Assembly: GCF_001632365.1 (NCBI RefSeq)
Contig: NW_024468553.1
Coordinates: 91,046-155,045, forward strand
Length of the DNA: 64,000 nt
From: Laetiporus sulphureus 93-53
Lineage: Eukaryota; Basidiomycota; Agaricomycetes; Polyporales; Laetiporaceae
Direction of reading: 5' to 3'
The notes beneath the pieces were generated by a model. That model had not been told where the DNA came from. It saw only the letters and a list, made by a program, of their open reading frames with translations, and made no database searches. The position numbers and the translations under genes were made by a program. Below, piece after piece: positions 10,934-22,699 of the stretch. Position 1 is the first letter of the stretch. Each line of letters starts with the position of its first letter.

Positions 10934-12615
10934 TGTAGAAAATTGATGCTACTTGAGATGCTGTCACCATGTCATCTACTGGGTAGAAGTGTGCATGTTT
11001 GGTGAACCTGTCGACGACTACTAAAATGGCAGTCTTCTTTTCTCCCCTATGGTCTGGGCTTGGTGGTAACTGTGTAATCAGGTCACAAGTAACCATTTCC
11101 CAAGGCCCCTCTGGCACTGGGTTAGGCTGTAACAGTCCGTAAGGCTTTTGCTTGCTTGTCTTGTTTCTTTGACAGGTTACGCAGCCTTGGACATACTTTT
11201 TAACATCAATGGTGAGCCCTGGCCACCAGTAATTCCTGCTAATCAGCTTTTGCATCTTTCATCGTCCAGGATGTCTGGCCGTGGAGAGATCGTGATGCAG
11301 CTTGATCAGCTCGTTCCGCAGCATAGAGTTTTTTGAAACATAGACCTTTCCTCTCCTGAGCAGCAATCCATGCTCGAAGTTCCACTCTTGGAGGTCTTTT
11401 CTGAACTCTCACTTGCCAGTTTTTAGTAGGTGCTGGTAACCTTTGGTCATTTCGTCATCTTGTAGTGCCGATTTCACTCATTCTAGAAGTTTTGCATCAT
11501 TAACTTCAGAGGAATGAGTGGCTGAGATCACGTGGATGGCAAAATATTCAGGTCGAAGCAAAATTTGCCCTGAATTGTCATTGCTCACCCCCTTCTCATG
11601 ATCTGGCCTCCTCGACAGAGGATCGGCACACATCATCGTCTTTTCGGGGCGGTGATGGAGAATAAAGTTGAAACGTGTAAGGTAAAGTGACCAGTGAGCT
11701 TGGCGTCTGGTTAGTGTTTGAGCTTGTCAGAAATAGGTAAGATTGAGGTGATTTGACCATATCTCAACTGGATGAGGGTGTCCTTCGAAGTACTGCCGGT
11801 ATTCTTTCAAAGCCCGAATGATGGCTAGCATCTCCTTGTCATAGATCTCGTAGTTTCGCTCATGTTCATTGAGTGATTTGGAATAGTATACGACAGGATG
11901 CCAGAGCTCATCTTCTCCCAACTGTTCAAGGACAGCACCTGTGGCAAAGTCTGAGGCATCCGTTTCCAATCTAAAGAGGTGGACTGCATTAGGGAGCACT
12001 AGAATTGGGGCAGAAGTGAATGCAGTCTTGAGGGCCTCAAATGCCTTTTGTTGAGGTTCTTCCCATTTCCATTGAGCATCTTTACGTGTTAATAGAGTCA
12101 AGGGTCAGGTCATCGATCCGAAATCCTTGATGAATCGTCGATAAAAGTTTGCCAGACCGAGGAATGCTTGTACTTGCTTTACCTTGGTGGGCACTGGCCA
12201 TTTGAGCATGCCATCGACCTTCTCTGAGCCCATCTGTATTGACCCTTTGGAGATTATGAGTCTGAGAAACTTGACAAAAGTGGTTGCGAAGTGACACTTT
12301 TCTGGTTTCACGAATAGACCATTGTCTCTGAGTCATTGTAGAACTTCCTTGGTTAGACGGTTGTGTTCTTCCTGGTTATCCGTAAAGATTATGATGTCAT
12401 CTATGTAGACTGCCACTTTTCCAGTGCAAATGAGATCATCTAAGATGTCGTTCATCATAGCCTGAAAAGTGCTAGGGGCGTTACAGAATCCGAAGTACAT
12501 TACAGTTGGTTTAAATAATCCTCTATGGGTAATGAACACTGCCTTTTCTTCATCTCCCTTCTGAAGGCGTACATTGTTGTACCCCCATCTCAGGTCTAGT
12601 GTACACTGGGTGAAA
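10884..12615 (-). pseudogene. Chromovirus pol: reverse transcriptase, RNase H and integrase
   Basis: On minus, 12615-12333 holds the reverse-transcriptase palm (FITHRGLFKPTVMYFGFCNA; VAVYIDDIIIFTDN, with the YIDD active site). The thumb and connection lie at 12311-12105 (QAFLGLANFYRRFIKDFG). RNase H lies at 12101-11727 (LFRLETDASDFATGAVLEQL; YDKEMLAII). The integrase zinc finger has HHD..ARHPGR and CVTCQRN at about 11270-11160. The DDE core runs from CDLITQLPPSPDHRG (about 11095) to IISD at about 10890. In-frame stops at 11259-11261 (TGA, expected Trp in HPGRW) and 10884-10886 (TGA, expected Arg in SDRGTQF) and a frame break near 12100 make it nonfunctional. Confidence 0.85.
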
Positions 12616-12620
12616 CATTC

Positions 12621-13085
12621 AATACTTTCACTGCAAACATGATAAAAGGATTGAAAAAAAAATTTAAATCATATCATCATCTTTCATCTGAAAAAATCTT
12701 CAAAATTTTTAAAATCTTTTTAGAATATGTTTTATGTAAAAGATTCTGAAAAGATTTTAAACATTTGATGCAAGTGCTTTAAAATGATGTTCACAGTCTT
12801 TTTATCATCTTATGGCATGAATGATCAAAAAACTCTTTAATCTATATCTTAACCTTTGCAACATATAAATATTATAAGAAGATTTGATAAATATTCATAA
12901 AAAGATTTAAAACCTTTTCAAGATAATTTATTGAGAAAGATAGAGAAAGAAATGTGACCATGTCACATTCAAAATAAAATATAAACATTGATTCTTCAGT
13001 GATCACTATTATGTTCAGCAGCATAATGTCATTAGTGAGTACCGGTATTTCAAATCAGTGGTTATTGAAAATATACAAAATATAT
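12621..13085. other. AT-rich spacer
   Basis: This AT-rich stretch begins where the reverse-transcriptase homology ends and runs to the tandem array. It has A- and T-runs and many AAAGATT/AATCTTT-type words on both strands, giving weak self-complementarity. No open frame, LTR end or RNA gene is visible. Confidence 0.4.
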
Positions 13086-13330
13086 TATATTAGCATTAGC
13101 ATAGTACTAGCATAGTACCAGCACAGTACCAGCACAGTACTAGCTTAGTACTAGCTTAGTACTAGCTTAGTACTAGCATTGTACTCATAGTACTAGCATA
13201 GTACTAGCATAGTACTAGCTTAGTACCAGCATAGTACTAGCATAGTACTAGCATTGTACTAGCATAGTATACTAGCTTAGTACTAGCATTGCACTAGTAT
13301 AGTACTAGCATAGTACAGCCAAGCAATTGT
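13086..13330. repeat. 11-bp tandem array (AGTACTAGCAT type)
   Basis: About 20 head-to-tail copies of an 11-bp unit, mostly AGTACTAGCAT or AGTACTAGCTT, with scattered C/T and T/A variants. AGTACT is itself a palindrome, so the array looks similar on both strands. It passes directly into the longer satellite array on the right, whose monomers contain the same word. Confidence 0.85.
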
Positions 13331-13399
13331 ACTAGCATTAAAAAACTAATAGTACTATTAAGGAGTTAGTATATAGCATGATACAAGTACTTAAACTCA

Positions 13400-14740
13400 T
13401 ATACAGCAATTAGACTAGCATTGAAACATTTGTGCCATCTTCTAAAGATGTATACTATCATAGTACAATCCTTGGTAAAGCAGTTTCACTACAATTTTAC
13501 AGTTGATACTATCACTCAAATGTAATTACTAGCATAGTACTAGCCCTTAGTACAGCAGGCTCACTACAATATTAAAATTGTTTCTAGCACTCAAATATTA
13601 GTACCAGCATAGTATTAGCCTTAACACCTTAGTACAGCAGTTTAACTATAATTCTACAATTGATACTAGCATTATATTGTTAGTACTAGCATAGTACTAG
13701 CCTTGAAACATTAGTGCAGCAGTTGTACTATCATGCAAAAAATGATACTAGCATTAAAATGTTAGTACTAGCATAGTGCCAGCTTTGTAACCTTAGTACA
13801 GCAGTTGTTCTAGCATTTAAAAATTGGTATTAGGCTCAGGCACTTAGTGCTAGCATAGGTTCAGCCTTGACACCTCAGTACAGCAGGCTCACTACAATAT
13901 TAAAATTGTTTCTAGCACTCAAATATTAGTACTAGCATAGTACTAGCCTTAACACCTTAGTACAGCAGTTTTACTATACTTCTACAATTGATACTAGCAT
14001 TATAATGTTAGCACTAGCATAGTACTAGCTTCAATATCTTAGTCCAGCAGTTTAACTATACTTCTACAATTGATACTAGCATTATATTGTTAGTACTAGC
14101 ATACTATTAGCCTTGAAACATTAGTGCAGCAGTTGTACCATCATACAAAAAATGATACTAGCATTAAAATGTTATTACTATGATACTACCAGCCTTGGAA
14201 CAGTAGTACAGCAGTTGTACTATCATACAAAAAATGATACTAGCATTAAAATGTTATTACTATGATACTACTAGCCTTGAAACAGTAGTACAGCAACTGT
14301 GCTAGCATTTAAAAATGATACTAGGCTCAAACACTTAGTGCTAGCATAGATTCAGCCTTGACATCTTAGTACAGCTGGCTCACTACAATATCAAAATTAT
14401 TTCTAGCATTCAAATATTAGTACTAGCATATACAAGCCTTGACACCTTAGTAGAGCAATTTTACTATAAGTTTAAAATTGATGCTAGCATTATAATGTTA
14501 GTACTAGCATAGTGCTAGTCTTGGCACCTAAGTGCAGCAATTGTACCCTAATTTAAAAACTGATTCTATGATTAAAATGTTAGTACTACCATAGTACTAG
14601 CCCTGTAACATTAGTACAGCAATTGTGCCAGCATTTAAGAATTAGTACTGGGCTCAGACACTTAGTGCTGGCACAGGTTCAGCCTTAGCACTCTGGCACA
14701 GCAGTTTTACTATAATTTAAAATTGATACTAGCATCATAC
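13400..14740. repeat. Satellite array with about 82-bp monomer
   Basis: About 16 diverged monomers of roughly 82 bp. A typical monomer opens with TTAGTACAGCAGTTTTACTA, passes a TGATACTAGCATTAAAATGT-like middle and closes with TAGTACTAGCATAGTACTAG then CCTTGACACC. A distinctive variant containing GGCTCACTACAATAT recurs at about 13553, 13881 and 14372. These spacings, 328 and 491 bp, equal four and six monomers. No open frame is present. The right end meets a gypsy relic. Confidence 0.85.
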
Positions 14741-15010
14741 TTAGTACAATTTATAAAGCTCTAGCTTTAGCTGAGAGATATGTTTTTCACAATTATTGAG
14801 TGTAATTGAGCCAAACTGATTGAAGAATTGCTTCTTCAATCTGTTATTCATGCCTTGACATAATTGATATCCAACTGCAATCAGAAAGATGTTCACTACT
14901 AGAATATCTGGTGCAGGTGAGTTGTAGTTAATTGCATGCAAAGTGGGGGGCTCAAGTAAGGCCTGCTTCGAATTCTCTATGACTTTGAGCTATGGTTTAT
15001 CAAATTCAAA
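14741..15010 (-). pseudogene. Ty3/gypsy RNase H fragment (minus copy)
   Basis: On minus this reads an RNase H-like segment of gypsy pol: INYNSPAPDILVVNIFLIAV, then GYQLCQGMNNRLKKQFFNQF, then a QLKLELYKLY helix. It is homologous to the plus-strand segment at about 15590-15745, so the two are inverted relics of one family. It abuts the satellite array. An acidic low-complexity stretch on minus at about 15355-15480 may be the displaced C-terminal tail of the same family. Confidence 0.6.
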
Positions 15011-15522
15011 TAAAACTCCTTTATACATGAGCTGAACCAATGAATGTGCTCATTTTGCAAAGTCCTTGATGAGAATTCTCATAATACTGATTGTGCTCAA
15101 GAATGCTCAGATCTCTGACACATCTTTGTACAGTTTTCAGTTTCTAACTGTTCAAACTCGAGACTTATCTAACAATCTTCCTTCTGGCATGCATCTATGT
15201 TCTACTATCATGATTTATTTCACATAGAGTTTTAGCTTTGTGCCTGAAAAGGTTCTGTTTGCATACTCCATATGCTATAAGTCCTTGGCCAGTTCCTCGC
15301 ATATACATGATTGGTTGATTAGTTTAAATACCTATACTTGTCTATTCCACCTCGTCTTCATCTTCCAGATCCTGTTATTCTTCAGCTTCATCTTCTGACT
15401 CCTCTTCTCCTTGCTCTTCCTCCAATTCTTCTTCTTCCTGATCATCTGACTGATGCATTTTCTTTAGCCTGATTTCTGACATGTTCAACATTTCTTCTGT
15501 GATCGTGATCTGTTTTTGAGCT

Positions 15523-17640
15523 ATGAAGAGTACCACCCTAAATGCTGCTACCAGTCAGTCCAACACTGCTTCATCTAACTTACATAGCACCTCTCCAATC
15601 GCAGTTGAGTATCAGCTATATCAAGGCGTGAATGACAGATTGAAAAAAAGTTCTTCAACCAGTTTGGCTCCATCATGCTCAACGATCATGAGAAGAGATT
15701 TTTGCAGCTAAAGCTGGAGTTGTACAGACTGTACCACATGCTCTGAGCACTCAAGGTCTATTTAATTGGTGTCCGCAACCTCATCATTGAAGTAGATGCA
15801 AAATATATCAAGGAAATGTTGCAGAAGCCTGACATTGCCCCCAGCGCAAGCATCAATCATTGAGTCATCACAATTTGATGTACCAATTCAAGCTAGTCCA
15901 TATATCTGGAGTAATGCATGGACCAGACAGTTTATCGTATTGACCTAGACAGTCAGAGGATTCACTGCCAGAACCAATCAAGAATGTGGAATTTGACAAG
16001 TGGGTGGATCAGATGCACAGATTCATTCACCACATGCTTTCCCTATCACAACCTATGAATCCTACATTGACGACCGAGGACGGTCAATTTTTCAGAATGG
16101 GGGAGGAACCAGATGTATAAGCAACCTTCGCACTATCAGAGGACGGAACAGAGCAATCCGTAAAGCAAATTTCGATACCCTATGCCAACATTCCACGATT
16201 GGCAAGAGCCAGGAGAAATGATAAATTGATCTCTCAAATTATCGACTGGCTAGAGACACTGCGAAAGTCAAAAGACCTGATAGAAAAAGAGTACAATCAT
16301 ATGCTCGAGTACGCAGTTCATTTCTTCAAGTGGGACAGTCAGTTATGGAGAAAGGATGCTCAAGGGTCACACCAGCTAGTAGTCCTCCCCAAAAATTGTT
16401 TAAGGATTCTAGCCAGAGCACATGATGAGCTGGGTCATCGAGGCATCTTTCTAACTCAGGCAGTCATGTGTGAATGATTTTGATGGCCAAACATTGGTGC
16501 AGACATCGTGTGGTTCATCAGAACCTGTACATGTGAAATATACCAGAAATGACAAATTTATCAAATCCTGATCTCACCAACTGTTACAGTACCAGCTCTG
16601 ATCTTTGCAAAGATATATATTGACACCATGCACATGCTGCCCTTGAACAGATTCAAATACATTGTGCAAGGATGGTGCTCACTTACACACTATCCTGAGT
16701 TTCAAATGCTCTGAGTGGAGACTGCAAAGGCACTTGGTGACTGGATTTTCTAAGATGTACTCTTTCGATGGGGAGTGCTGTCAGAAATTGTAACGGACAA
16801 TGAAGCTCTATTTGTGAAAGCTGCAGCCTATCTGGAGAAAAAGTACCATGTCAAGCACATCTGGATTAGCGACTACAACTCATATGTGAATGGAATAGTT
16901 GTACATCTGCATTTTGACATACAGCAGGGACTATTCAAGGCAGCCAATGGTGAGGAATGCAAATGGAGTCAGGTAGCCCACTCAGTATTTCAGTCAGAGA
17001 GAGTAACAGTTCAATGATGAATGGGATGCTCACCCTATTTTGCAGTCACTGACACCCATCCAGTTTTATCACTCAATATCGTTGAAGCAACCTACCTGAT
17101 CCTGGTGCTAGGTGAGATGTTAGCTACCATGGACCTAATTGCAAGCCAAGTGGAAGCATTGCAGAAGCATCGAGAACAAGTCACACATATTCATAACACT
17201 GTCTACAAAGCTAGAAGAGCAGCTGCAAGATGATTTGAATGAACACACAGATGGACAATCAAAGACTTCGACTTCAAATGTGGAGACTTGATACTAGTGC
17301 AACATACTTAAATTGAGAAGGCACTTAATTGAAGGATGTGATCACACTACATAGGACTGTACTTTGTGTTGTTTCACAATCAGGGAGAAGCGTACGTGCT
17401 CTTTGAGCTAGATGGAGCAGTCTTGGATAGACCAGTAGTGGCATTCTGAGTGGTGCTTTTTGTGGCAAGAAAGAAGATCACTATATCTGAAGAAATCCTG
17501 GATGTGTCGAAAGCCTGACTCAAAGAAATGTGGCAAGATGAAGATCAAGAAGAAGAAGAATCCAAGGTGGACAGCAATGGAGAAGAATTGGAGAATGAAG
17601 AGGAAGGGCAGCAGGAAGGAGAATCTGATGATGACAAAAA
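15523..17640 (+). pseudogene. Ty3/gypsy pol relic: RNase H, integrase, acidic tail
   Basis: Plus-strand order is RNase H (AVEYQLYQGVNDRLKK at about 15600), the end of RNase H (about 15755-15850, LIGVRNLIIEV), the integrase zinc finger (HDELGHRG at about 16420), the integrase core (SEIVTDNEALFVKAAAYLEK at about 16778-16840) and the integrase C-terminus (16900-17400). A strongly acidic, Glu/Asp-rich tail covers about 17520-17640. At least a dozen stops and frame changes are present. This is a different, older lineage from the chromovirus at 8889-12620, with no chromodomain or dUTPase visible. Confidence 0.75.
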
Positions 17641-17649
17641 ATAGACTCA

Positions 17650-17950
17650 AAGACAGGATCAACAAAAATGGCATATATAGCTTTCAAGATAATTCTTCTA
17701 CCGATGCAAGAAAAGCCAGCTCAGCCTATCAACAACAGCCTTTTGGAATTTTCATCTTTTGCTTATTCAAGTCACACCAATGGTCTCAAGTATGCAATAT
17801 ATATATATATTACACAACAAAAAGAGAAGTACATTGCTCTGCATGCATGGAGGAAGGAGCACACTAGATATAGCAAGACAAAAACATGCTGTGGCTGAGC
17901 CCTAGAGCATTTTCCCATGAAAACCCACCATGAAGACTTTCGACAGTCAA
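17650..17950. other. Short spacer with a TA run
   Basis: Contains a (TA)n run at about 17795-17815. Open frames on both strands are short and unrecognised. It separates the gypsy relic from the minus-strand unknown gene. Confidence 0.3.
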
Positions 17951-19640
17951 CTACTTGCATTCGAGAAAGTTGTGATTGTCCTTGGCCATCTTCTGTGAAC
18001 TCTGGAGCAGAAGCTCAAACTGTGACATGGTTAAGGAGAGCCACATATGCAGCTCATCATGCTTGACAGTGACAGTAGCCAGGGATGTATCAGCAGTGGC
18101 TGGCTTTGATGAGGACATGGCTGCAGAGCCCTTCACACATTTCTTAGTCAAAATAGTGGCCTCAGGAGTTTCTGACAGTACTTGGAAGTGCTCAACCTCA
18201 GGCTCTGAGTCATCAATGTGAGCCTGTATAAATGAGCGTGTGATGACGAGATCTGTTGAGACAGTAAGAGTCAGCAAACGGCAATGATGAGAGATGGAAA
18301 GGGATACTTATCAAAGCAACATGGTGAAATTTTCAATGTATGGCCAGGCATGTCAGGCTCGTTCTTGGTTGACTCCTCAAGCTCTTTCTTGAGCTTGGTG
18401 GTGGTGGCAGTGGCTTTCTCTTTGGCCAAGATGATCAGCACCAATTCTTGGAGAAGGAGACATCAGTAAAGGATACACTAAAAATGAGGCAGAAGAGGGA
18501 CATACAAAGGTGAGGGAGCGTGACAGGCATTCCTCGTACTTGCCAACAGGAGTGTCCTGGGAAAGGTCGAGTTGTTTAGCAAAGGCAGCACCCTCATGGT
18601 TGACCTTGTACTGCTTCCTGTCATAGGTGAGCTGAAAGGAGGCCACCTTGATAGCCACCTTCTTATCAGTGGCAGGAGGAAGAGGCCAGTGACACTGGTG
18701 GTAGATTGCATCAAGCTCAATCCAGCTGGAGTTGTTGTCCAGATTGAAGGCCATTGTACGTGACCACCAGATGCATGCTTTATGATTATGGTGACATTTG
18801 CAGCATATAGGCTCAAACTCGCTGAGAATACAGGTGTGAGTCACCTTCTCAGACTCTAGGCAATGGCGACACTATGATATGATGTCGGTCAGCAAGGCAT
18901 GGAACAATGGATGGGTGAGGCTTACCAGACAGGTGATGGTGGGCTTGCACCATGCAGGCATGTACTCTGGAGACAGGGAGCAATCGTGGAAAGTTCATAC
19001 CAGAAGATGCATATGTGGGTCAAGTAAAGCCTTGAGAGACTTGGACTGGTGGCCTCGTCCTTTCTTCAAGGCAGCCTCAGCAGATGTCATAGGAGAAGGC
19101 TCATCTGTGGAGGCCTTCTCATCATCGGCCAGCTCATCCTGGTTGGAGCTGTGAACAGACACAGTGTCTTTGGGCTCTCCTTCAGCATTGACATCCATGG
19201 CCAGAGTGCCAGGCACACTAGGTAAGAATAAGGGATTGTCTTGACTAGGCCTGAACTATGAGGAGGATGACATTAGCATCTTCAAAGATGGGGCCTCAGT
19301 GCCCATGGACAAGAAACTTCATGTCACAACAATCAACCGTGAGGTCCTCCACGCACCTCATCAGAAGAAAATTGCATGTGCTTAGGTGAGCCTGAGGATT
19401 ATCAGTGAGCTCACCTCAGTCTGCAGCACTGACAATCTCAGTCATCTTGGCATGCAGCTCACCAGGAGAGTGCAGAGGTCTCGCCTTGGCAGATGCCATG
19501 TGGAAGGCAGCAAGATCAGTATACACTATTGTGAAAGCAAGCCATGGGTTGAATTCTGAGCGGGAATGGAACATGAGCCAGTCAGCCATACTGATCATGA
19601 TACTGAGGACCAGAGTAGCAACCGGAGGGAAGCAAACATG
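17951..19640 (-). pseudogene. Unrecognised gene relic with Cys/His cluster
   Basis: A chain of minus-strand open frames reads leftwards. 19598-19416 has the phrase WLMFHSRSEFNPWLAFTIVY. 19216-18995 is Ser/Asp/Lys-rich. 18844-18377 contains a possible zinc-binding CCKCHHNHKACIWW. The last piece, 18277-17951, ends in an amphipathic helix-rich segment LHMWLSLTMSQFELLLQSSQ. Stops and frame changes separate the pieces, and some could be introns. I do not recognise the family. Its setting between retroelement relics suggests a transposon-associated or captured gene. Confidence 0.3.
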
Positions 19641-20559
19641 AAGCTCAGTCTATCAGGGAGATCAGTCACATGCCATCCTCACATGGGTCCCTGACTTACT
19701 GAAGTTAGCACAAAGATGTCAACCCAGTTGTGCCACACCTGCTCGAGAGTGTTAAGCATGGGTGCATCCATGATAAGGTTGTCCAGCATGTTCAGCCACT
19801 CTTTGGCCTGGGTAGCAGATCCTTAAAGTAAGAAGAAAAGATGCTGGGAGGAGGAGAGGAAGACATGGTGACAGGCTTGAATGCAGACGAATGGCAGGAG
19901 CAAGCGAGCTAGATATACAAACACTACAGACTGGAGACAGTCCAGATTTCAGAATAGGGGAGATGATATGCACCAGAAAGCTCTGTGCTTGGAAGCCCAT
20001 CTGAAAGAGCAACTGAAAACTGCGTAACTCGATAACACATATTTGTCAAGCGGAATACTCCATACAGAATGGCACAAGGACCTCTGACTCTGAAGAAACT
20101 GTGGAAGCAGTAAAATATCAAGAAGGGTCACACATGAGGCTTGAAGATGAGCCAGGACCTGCACGCTAGCACTGCTGATTATGAGAACAAAGGAGAAGAG
20201 GCAGAGCAGAATGATTTTGGCAAAATTGGAATGAGAGTGCACTCTAAGCAAAGGAAGCACAGGGCAGCAGACTGCTGGATCCTTGAGGGCCCATATCTTC
20301 TGGTTCCTCAACTGCAAGCGATGATGAGGAGAAGGTGGAGAATGTCTTGGGACTGTTTCAGAGGATCAGAAACATCGACAAGGATCAGAAACATCTTCTA
20401 CTACACTAGAAGACATCATTCTACACCTATATAATGGCTTGTGTACCTAGCACTAAAACAAATAAAGAGTTCACCTCTCAGTTCTCAGTTTTACATTGTC
20501 TTCACAATAGGGTGGCATGCCCTATTCAGTTCTCCTAGTCTATGCTCAATATCGATGCT

Positions 20560-20885
20560 TCATTAGCTCTCAACACTGGCTAGGGCAGCACTCTCTCTAG
20601 TGGCCCACAGCATGACTCGGAAAGCACCCAGATAAGTCATGTTATTACATTCCATATACATACTCATGCCACCTCATTTTCTCTCTCACGCCACCAGTCA
20701 CGAGCTCTAACAACTCAGATTTCTATCTCCATCGAACTTCGTAGCTTCAGCAAGCACCCAGACCTCATCTGTAGTGCTGAGGAGAGCTGCCTATAGTGCT
20801 CAAAGTCACCAGCTTACTCAGGCAAAGACCCATGTCACCGCTTGATTCTAGCACCTCTACACCTGCTCATCTGAGTCTCACTCTA
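20560..20885 (-). repeat. LTR-like repeat, inverted copy A
   Basis: The reverse complement matches the repeat at 21150-21655. Shared phrases include CTCTCAACACTGGCTAGGGC next to GCACTCTCTCTAGTGGCC, and AGACCTCATCTGTAGTGCTG. Divergence is substantial. It forms an inverted pair with copy B, which starts about 270 bp to the right. Confidence 0.55.
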
Positions 20886-21149
20886 CCTACCTGATTCATT
20901 CACATGATCCACACATCTCTCGACTTATTCAGAGTCGAGGATACTACCCTAGTCTTAATCATCACTCACTGCTCTGTTTCAAGTACATCGCCAAACAACT
21001 TACAGCCACCCCTCAAAGCATTATTAGCCAAAGTTCCTGCGACTGTGGCCCAAGGTAAATGGAGATGGACAGCTCCGATCTGCATTCCTCGAGAGAATAA
21101 AAGGTAGCTAACAGCCAGGACATGGTTGAGCATATTAATGGAAACTTGC

Positions 21150-21655
21150 TATATCTGGAGAGAGCTGGCTAAGCACCAACAATAAGGCCCTAACTGCCTC
21201 TGAACTGGCTCAAGCACCGATGAGGAAACTCTGAGTGCTTCTGACTAGGTCGAGCACTGACGATGGACTCCTGAGTGTCTAGCTACTACTCTCCCAGCAC
21301 TACAGACCAGGTCTGGGCACTAGTGAGGCTATAAGATCTGATGAGGATGGAACCCTGGTTCGAGACTCATGACAGGTGGTGTGAGACCGAAATGCAATGG
21401 CGTGAGATACAAAAGTGCAATAATGTGACTTAGCTAGCTAAAACCTGAGTTAAGCTAGAGGCCACTACTGAGAGTGCTGTCCCTCTTGGTGTCGAGAGTC
21501 CTAGAAATTGTAGACCTTGATTGCAATTGGCATAGATGTAGTCGGGCACAATGCCCTAGCATAGATGACATGAGAACTGAGTGCTCCTTGATGGGGGAAA
21601 CTCTCATTGTTATAGATTTTATGTATATGGTAGACTATATAGTGGGTTGAAATTT
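21150..21655 (+). repeat. LTR-like repeat, copy B
   Basis: This is a direct repeat of 28468-29015. Both begin GCTATATCTG and share AACTGCCTCTGAACTGGCTC, GAGACTCATGAC, AAGCTAGAGGCCACT, TGAGAACTGAGTGCT and the end phrase ACTATATAGTGGG (ATTATATAGTGGG in the other). The pair is about 7.3 kb apart and brackets a gag relic on minus, so B would be the 3' LTR and 28468-29015 the 5' LTR of that element. Exact LTR ends are not resolved. Confidence 0.6.
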
Positions 21656-21959
21656 TGAGCACAAAGCTATCCAGTGCATATCATCATTCTTGCTAGAGCA
21701 TTGTGCTCGACTATGTCTACACCAGTTGTGACTAAGTTCTACATCTGTCATGGCACGCCGATGACTAAGATAGACAACTCAAAAGTTCCAGCCCTTAGAG
21801 AATCTTGGGATGGGAGCTCAAATGTGCCAGACAGTAATAGCCACAAGTCAAAGGACTTTGGCAAGTATGATGAGCTGATGATGAGTGCACAGACTGATTG
21901 TTGACCAAGTACTTACTGGTGTAGTCGAGGTCGAGTGCAGGCACAGATACTACTGCTAA

Positions 21960-22335
21960 AATGGCTGGTTAGGTCTGAGTGTATTGTCATGGTGGATGAA
22001 GAAGAATAAGACTGAGGTCTGTCTTCTGTCCACCCTGGTCCTTATATACATGATTGCTATGCTATTGTACAGTAGTTATCTAAGTGAGTCACACACTGTC
22101 TACTGGTCCATTCTGCAATCATACAACTTGTCCTAAATGCCGTGATTGGCTGTCTAAATATAACTGGTCTATACAAGGCTTCAGCTGAGCATGCAATATG
22201 GTGACATGGTGATTGCATCATATTGTGTTAGTGCACATTGTGCCACTTGATCCACTAACTACATGTCTTTGTGTCAGCACCGAGCAGTCTGGTGATCATG
22301 TGCTTTGGCCAAGAACTACACAAGATCATTCAACA
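21960..22335 (-). repeat. Diverged partial copy of the chromovirus LTR
   Basis: Same orientation as, and similar to, 9110-9400 of the intact LTR. Shared phrases include AATAAGACTGAGGTCT, CCTTATATACATGATTG, GAGTCACAC and GAGCATGCAATATG. The ends are eroded, so it is a solo or truncated LTR. It sits directly against the inverted copy C of the other LTR family, indicating nested insertion. Confidence 0.65.
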
Positions 22336-22339
22336 ACAT

Positions 22340-22690
22340 CTCTAGGACTCTTGACACTGAGCGAGGTAACACTCCTTAATAGTGACCTCTAGCTCAACTC
22401 AGAATTTGCATCACTAAGTCACATTATCGTGTTTTCGTATCTCATCATCATTTTACCTCACTCTCACACCACATATCATGTGACTAGAACCAGAATTCAG
22501 TTTTTGTCAGATCTCATAGCCTCAGTAGTGCCCAGACCTGGTCTGTAGTGCTGAAGAGTAGCAGTTAGCCATCCAGGGATAGCAGGAAGTTCTCAGAGCT
22601 TCATTATCAATGCTCGTTCCAGTTGGAAGATGCTCGAAGCCTTGTCATCAGTGCTTAGCCAGTATATTTCAAATATAGCAAGTCCTCATC
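22340..22690 (-). repeat. LTR-like repeat, inverted copy C
   Basis: The reverse complement matches 21130-21500. Shared phrases include TAGTGCCCAGACCTGGTCTG followed by TAGTGCTG, CTAGGACTCT and GTGACCTCTAGCTC. Together with copy B it makes an imperfect inverted repeat of about 330 bp per arm around the solo LTR, able to fold into a long hairpin. Confidence 0.6.
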
Positions 22691-22699
22691 ATAGCCTAA

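Larger units (their letters stand above)
8889..12620 (-). mobile_element. 5'-truncated Ty3/gypsy chromovirus with chromodomain and dUTPase
   Basis: The element is read on minus. Its 3' LTR is 8889-9535 and a purine-rich tract GAGAAGGGGGTGA lies just inside it at about 9536-9550. Pol order from about 12615 leftwards is reverse transcriptase (LDLRWGYNNV; YIDDI), RNase H (TDASDFATGAVL), integrase zinc finger, DDE core, integrase C-terminus, chromodomain and dUTPase. This order is the chromovirus pattern of Ty3/gypsy elements plus an added dUTPase. Gag, protease, the reverse-transcriptase N-terminus and the 5' LTR are missing, and the sequence becomes AT-rich spacer at about 12620. Several stops interrupt pol, so it is dead. 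It landed in the helicase relic at 8889. Confidence 0.85.

Noticed and set aside
12621..13085. Second LTR of the chromovirus
   Set aside because: The AT-rich sequence shows no match to 8889-9535 and no TG...CA ends. The element is simply 5'-truncated.
13086..14740. CRISPR-like repeat array
   Set aside because: The repeats are degenerate head-to-tail monomers without unique spacers, and the sequence is eukaryotic.
20904..21107. Short plus-strand open frame between LTR-like copies
   Set aside because: It lies in repeat sequence similar to 30460-30600 and has no motif.
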